The notes under the pieces were generated by a model. It saw nothing but the letters and a program-made list of their open reading frames with translations. It searched no databases and had not been told where the DNA came from. Positions 7,927-10,505 of a DNA stretch of 10,505 nucleotides are shown one piece after another (position 1 is the first letter of the stretch; each line of letters begins with the position of its first letter). The position numbers were made by a program, and so were the translations under genes. The stretch comes from DAOVDI01 sp965373045 (GTDB lineage: Bacteria; Acidobacteriota; Aminicenantia; Aminicenantales; Aminicenantaceae), in contig CBDVEQ010000090.1 in assembly GCA_965373045.1 (NCBI GenBank), forward strand, positions 1 to 10,505, given 5' to 3'.

Positions 7927-8724
7927 ATGTTTCCAGTTCTTGTGAAGATCGGTCCTTTGACCGTTCATACTTATGGTTTTATGCTGGCTCTGGGTGTGGG
8001 TTTTGGGATTTGGTTCGTGTATGTCCATGCAAAAAAACAGGGCATGGAAGCGAACCGGATCTTGGACCTGGCTTTTTACACCATTATCATATCACTGATC
8101 GGAGCAAAGGCTGTTTTGTTTGTGGGAAATATTTCCTTTTACACACGTTATCCTTCTGAGCTTTTAAGTCTTGCCAGAAGTGGAGGTGTATTTCAGGGCG
8201 GTTTGGCCTTTGGGATTGTTTTTGCCATCCTCTACATGAGAAAACATCGTATTCCCATCTGGAAGGTTGCTGATATCGTCGGGCCTGCTATTGCTTTGGG
8301 CCATGGATTTGGCCGCCTCGGATGTTTCACCGCTGGCTGCTGTTACGGAAGGGGATGTTCTGTTCCCTGGGGTGTAACATTTCATAGTGAGTATGCGCAC
8401 AGCATTACCGGTATCCCCTTAGGGCAGGTCGTGCATCCTGTTCAGTTGTATGAATCAGCGCTGAATTTTATCAATTTTTTGATACTATTTTTTGTGCTGC
8501 GCCGAAAAAAATTCGATGGTCAGGTCTTTTTTCTGTATATCATCAATTATTCTATTATCAGATATTTTACCGAGTTTTACCGCGGCGACCATGTTCTAAA
8601 GACATATATATTTAAAGGTTCGTCTCAATATCTCAGTATGTCCTATCCCCAGCTTTTCTGTCTTATCGGACTTGTTGTGGGACTCCTATTATTTTTCTTG
8701 ATAAAGAAAAGAAAAAGTGCCTAA
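7927..8724 (+). CDS. lgt: Prolipoprotein diacylglyceryl transferase
   Basis: Lgt transfers diacylglyceryl from phosphatidylglycerol to the lipobox cysteine of prolipoproteins in the inner membrane, the step before LspA. The 265 residues contain about seven membrane segments (near 15-33, 48-66, 85-103, 115-130, 178-191, 200-216 and 241-259). Recognisable elements are VHTYGFMLALG (13-23), the Lgt signature GHGFGRLGCFTAGCCYG (125-141), HPVQLYES (170-177), RYFTEFYRGD (212-221) and LSMSYPQLF (236-244). The essential Arg of the GRxG motif is kept (R130). Two positions differ from the Escherichia coli type: the HGGL motif reads FQGGL (89-93), and the GRIGNFxNGE stretch is a cysteine-rich version. 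To my knowledge such forms occur in other phyla, so this is probably a functional subgroup rather than a degenerate copy. It overlaps the next gene by 8 nt. Confidence 0.95.
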   Translation: MFPVLVKIGPLTVHTYGFMLALGVGFGIWFVYVHAKKQGMEANRILDLAFYTIIISLIGAKAVLFVGNISFYTRYPSELLSLARSGGVFQGGLAFGIVFAILYMRKHRIPIWKVADIVGPAIALGHGFGRLGCFTAGCCYGRGCSVPWGVTFHSEYAHSITGIPLGQVVHPVQLYESALNFINFLILFFVLRRKKFDGQVFFLYIINYSIIRYFTEFYRGDHVLKTYIFKGSSQYLSMSYPQLFCLIGLVVGLLLFFLIKKRKSA

Positions 8725-9637
8725 ACAGGAATTTTGTGTCACTCAACTAGAGCATGAAAAGCAGAGAGTAGATGTTTTTCTTGCTGACCGTCTTCCTGAT
8801 TTAAGCCGCTCCCAGATACAGAAGTTTATTATGCAGGACAGGGTCAAGGTCAACGGTGCGCTGACAAAATCCAGTTACCATCTGCAGGATGGAGATACTA
8901 TTACGATAGAATATGAGATTTCCGTTCAGGAAGGGATCCTGCCTGAAAATATTCCCCTGGATATCATCTATAAAGACGACCATATTGTTTTGATCAACAA
9001 ACCCTCGGGTATGGTCGTCCATCCGGGTTCCGGAGTTAGCAGCCAAACATTGGTCCATGCCTTGCTGTATCATTTTCCTAAAATGGGCGAAGTTGGAGAG
9101 AAGGAAAGACCGGGTCTTGTACACAGGTTGGATAAAGACACTTCCGGAGTTTTAGTGGCTGCATTGACCGAAGATACTTTTCATGATCTGGGGAAACAGT
9201 TTAAAGAGCGAAACGTGGAAAAATCGTATTACGGGCTGGTTTGGGGTAAGCCGAGGGAGAAGGAAGGTATCATTGCCCGGCCGATCGGGCGGCATGTGAA
9301 ACATGGAAGCAGGATTTCCGTAAAAACAAATAAACCTCGTGATGCAAAAACGCTGTATAGTGTTGAAAAATATTTTTCTGAGAACACATTGCTTGTCCTG
9401 AAACCTGTGACCGGAAGAACTCACCAAAATCGTGTTCACCTCACATCCATCGGACATCCCATTGTCGGAGATCCCCTGTATGGGAGAAGAAAAACTCAAT
9501 GCCCCCGTTTATTCCTCCATGCTTTTTCCCTGAAATTCACCCATCCCGACTCTGGAGAGAGAGTCCAATTCAAAGCACCTCTTCCTTCAGATCTGCAAGC
9601 ATTTTTGGATGGACTTGATGAAGAAAACCCGATTTAA
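8717..9637 (+). CDS. RluA/RluD-family 23S rRNA pseudouridine synthase
   Basis: The 306-residue protein has an N-terminal S4 RNA-binding domain (about 17-62, RVDVFLADRLPDLSRSQIQK) joined to an RluA-type catalytic domain (about 80-306). The catalytic aspartate is D141 in RPGLVHRLDKDTSG (131-144). INKPSGMVVHPG (93-104), VEKSYYGLVWG (167-177) and TGRTHQNRVHL (232-242) are the other conserved blocks. The S4 plus RluA layout is that of RluD (helix 69 of 23S rRNA) or RluC; the exact target uridine cannot be read from sequence, so no symbol is given. In motif TGRTHQIRVH the usual isoleucine is asparagine here (N238, codon AAT). The GTG start at 8717 is the only option, because an in-frame stop lies 15 nt upstream. 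It overlaps lgt by 8 nt and has only a weak purine-rich tract before it, so translation probably follows that of lgt. Confidence 0.93.
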   Translation: MPKQEFCVTQLEHEKQRVDVFLADRLPDLSRSQIQKFIMQDRVKVNGALTKSSYHLQDGDTITIEYEISVQEGILPENIPLDIIYKDDHIVLINKPSGMVVHPGSGVSSQTLVHALLYHFPKMGEVGEKERPGLVHRLDKDTSGVLVAALTEDTFHDLGKQFKERNVEKSYYGLVWGKPREKEGIIARPIGRHVKHGSRISVKTNKPRDAKTLYSVEKYFSENTLLVLKPVTGRTHQNRVHLTSIGHPIVGDPLYGRRKTQCPRLFLHAFSLKFTHPDSGERVQFKAPLPSDLQAFLDGLDEENPI

Positions 9638-9650
9638 CTTTAATTTTTTA

Positions 9651-9680
9651 TTGAGAATAAGGGACTATTTATTGTAATAT
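9651..9680 (+). promoter_or_regulatory. Weak candidate promoter, distal, upstream of the EF-G-like gene
   Basis: TTGAGA (9651-9656) is followed after 18 nt by TAATAT (9675-9680), a four-of-six -10 match. It may be a second start for the EF-G-like gene, but the region is very A+T-rich and chance matches are likely. Confidence 0.25.
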
Positions 9681-9684
9681 AACA

Positions 9685-9713
9685 TTTACACTTTTTTACA
9701 GAATCTTTAAAAT
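9685..9713 (+). promoter_or_regulatory. Promoter of the EF-G-like gene
   Basis: TTTACA (9685-9690) and TAAAAT (9708-9713) each match the sigma70 consensus at five of six positions, with a 17-nt spacer. Transcription would start near 9720, giving a leader of about 32 nt that carries a strong Shine-Dalgarno sequence. The predicted start lies inside the palindrome at 9714-9729. Confidence 0.6.
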
Positions 9714-9729
9714 AAATCAAAGTTGATTT
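9714..9729 (+). repeat. 16-bp palindrome at the predicted transcription start
   Basis: AAATCAA and TTGATTT form perfect 7-bp inverted arms around a 2-nt centre, immediately downstream of the predicted -10 box of the EF-G-like gene. The placement would suit an operator or a short 5' hairpin on the mRNA. Arms this A+T-rich can arise by chance in such DNA. Confidence 0.45.
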
Positions 9730-9739
9730 GAATTCACCT

Positions 9740-9744
9740 GGAGG
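9740..9744 (+). promoter_or_regulatory. Ribosome binding site of the EF-G-like gene
   Basis: GGAGG lies 7 nt before the ATG at 9752, which sets the start. Confidence 0.8.
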
Positions 9745-9751
9745 CGCTAAA

Positions 9752-10505
9752 ATGAAAGATTATGCTGCTGATAAGATCAGAAATATCGCTCTGATCGGTC
9801 ATGGATCATCAGGAAAAACATCTCTTACCGCTGCATTTCTTTTTAATGCAGGGGCTACCACACGTTTGACTCAGGTTGATGCAGGAAATACCATAACAGA
9901 TTATGACCAGGATGAGATCGAAAGAAAGATCTCCATCAATTCAGCATTATGTCATCTGGAATGGAAGGATCACAAGATCAATCTGATCGATTGTCCGGGA
10001 TATACAAACTTTCTCTGGGATACTCGAGCCAGCCTGCGAGCCGTGGACGCCGGTGCAGTTGTAATATGCAGTGTAGCCGGCATTGAGGTAGGAACGGAAA
10101 AAGGTTGGGCCATGCTGGAAGATCTGGAACTGCCGCGTATTATTATCATAAATAAATTGGACCGGGAAAATTCCGATTTCGTGCGTACGGTTGAGGCTGT
10201 TCAACAAGCCTTCGGACGAAAAGCCGTCCCGATCCAGTTCCCGATCGGGAAGGAAAAGGATTTCAAAGGAGTTGTCGACCTCATCATGAAAAAAGCCTAT
10301 TTTTTTGAGGATAGTAACAGTGGAAAAATGAAAGAAGTTGAAGTTCCAGCGGATATGAAAGATATTGTGGAAAAGAGAATCGAAGAACTGACCGAAATGG
10401 TGGCTGAAAACGATGAACAGCTTATGGAGAAATATTTCGAAAATGGTAAATTATCATCAGAGGAATTGGTCAGCGGGATTAACAAGAGCATTCTTGACCG
10501 TGATT
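9752..10505 (+). CDS. Elongation factor G-like translational GTPase, 3' end cut by window edge
   Basis: The first 251 residues of a GTPase are visible; family members are about 650-700. The G domain shows G1 GHGSSGKT (16-23), a switch I region around TITDYDQDEIERKISI (47-62), G3 DCPGY (80-84) and G4 NKLDREN (134-140). An EF-G-specific G' type insertion begins near 165-175 (KDFKGVVDLI). The sequence is closer to the divergent EF-G-like (EF-G-2 or spdEFG-type) branch than to canonical FusA: canonical EF-G reads AHIDAGKTT for the P-loop and DTPGHVDF at G3. Here the catalytic-type His after DxPG is Tyr. A role in ribosome translocation or recycling is an inference from the family; a separate canonical fusA is expected elsewhere in the genome. 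It has its own promoter and ribosome binding site and is probably not part of the ileS operon. Which EF-G subfamily it belongs to cannot be settled without the rest. Confidence 0.9.
   Translation, partial: MKDYAADKIRNIALIGHGSSGKTSLTAAFLFNAGATTRLTQVDAGNTITDYDQDEIERKISINSALCHLEWKDHKINLIDCPGYTNFLWDTRASLRAVDAGAVVICSVAGIEVGTEKGWAMLEDLELPRIIIINKLDRENSDFVRTVEAVQQAFGRKAVPIQFPIGKEKDFKGVVDLIMKKAYFFEDSNSGKMKEVEVPADMKDIVEKRIEELTEMVAENDEQLMEKYFENGKLSSEELVSGINKSILDRD

Noticed and set aside
9638..9684. Rho-independent terminator after the pseudouridine synthase gene
   Set aside because: T-runs are present, but no G+C-rich stem precedes them.
1..10505. Mobile element, phage, CRISPR or defence island
   Set aside because: All genes are conserved core or widespread families with tight operon spacing, and I saw no transposase, integrase, direct-repeat array or tRNA attachment site.

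Overview
The window is densely coding and looks like chromosomal DNA of a Gram-negative-type (diderm) bacterium of moderate G+C content. It carries eight genes, two cut by the window edges. They are housekeeping or widely conserved, with no rRNA, tRNA, CRISPR array, insertion sequence or phage-like segment visible. The lipoprotein pair lspA-lgt, L-aspartate-oxidase NAD synthesis, a type 1 IleRS and an EF-G-like GTPase do not fix the phylum. A poorly sampled anaerobic lineage (FCB or delta-type) would fit but is only a guess.

Left part, minus strand (1-2126): a TldD-type zinc metalloprotease (its C-terminus runs off the left edge) lies downstream of, and overlaps by 14 nt, a multi-pass membrane protein of the LPG-synthase-TM/flippase-like family. 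They form a two-gene operon reading leftward.

Centre (2127-2189): only 63 bp separate the flippase-like gene from the divergent nadC. That gap holds two back-to-back sigma70-type promoters whose -35 boxes overlap. Each is placed so that its transcript would start at, or within about three nucleotides of, the start codon, and neither gene has a Shine-Dalgarno sequence. This is the most unusual structure I see.

Right part, plus strand (2190-9637): nadC-nadB (quinolinate phosphoribosyltransferase and L-aspartate oxidase, joined by a TAATG overlap), then a 76-bp gap with a candidate -10 box, then ileS-lspA-lgt-RluD-family pseudouridine synthase, tightly packed with overlaps of 4 and 8 nt and one 2-nt gap. 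NadA, which acts between NadB and NadC, is not in the window. LspA and Lgt are the signal peptidase and diacylglyceryl transferase of lipoprotein maturation. IleS and the pseudouridine synthase serve translation.

Right edge (9638-10505): a 114-bp gap with a good promoter and a 16-bp palindrome over the predicted transcription start, followed by the 5' part of an EF-G-like translational GTPase.

Translation initiation is mixed: ileS, lspA, lgt and the EF-G-like gene have clear Shine-Dalgarno sequences, tldD has a weaker one, and the flippase-like gene, nadC, nadB and the pseudouridine synthase have none.
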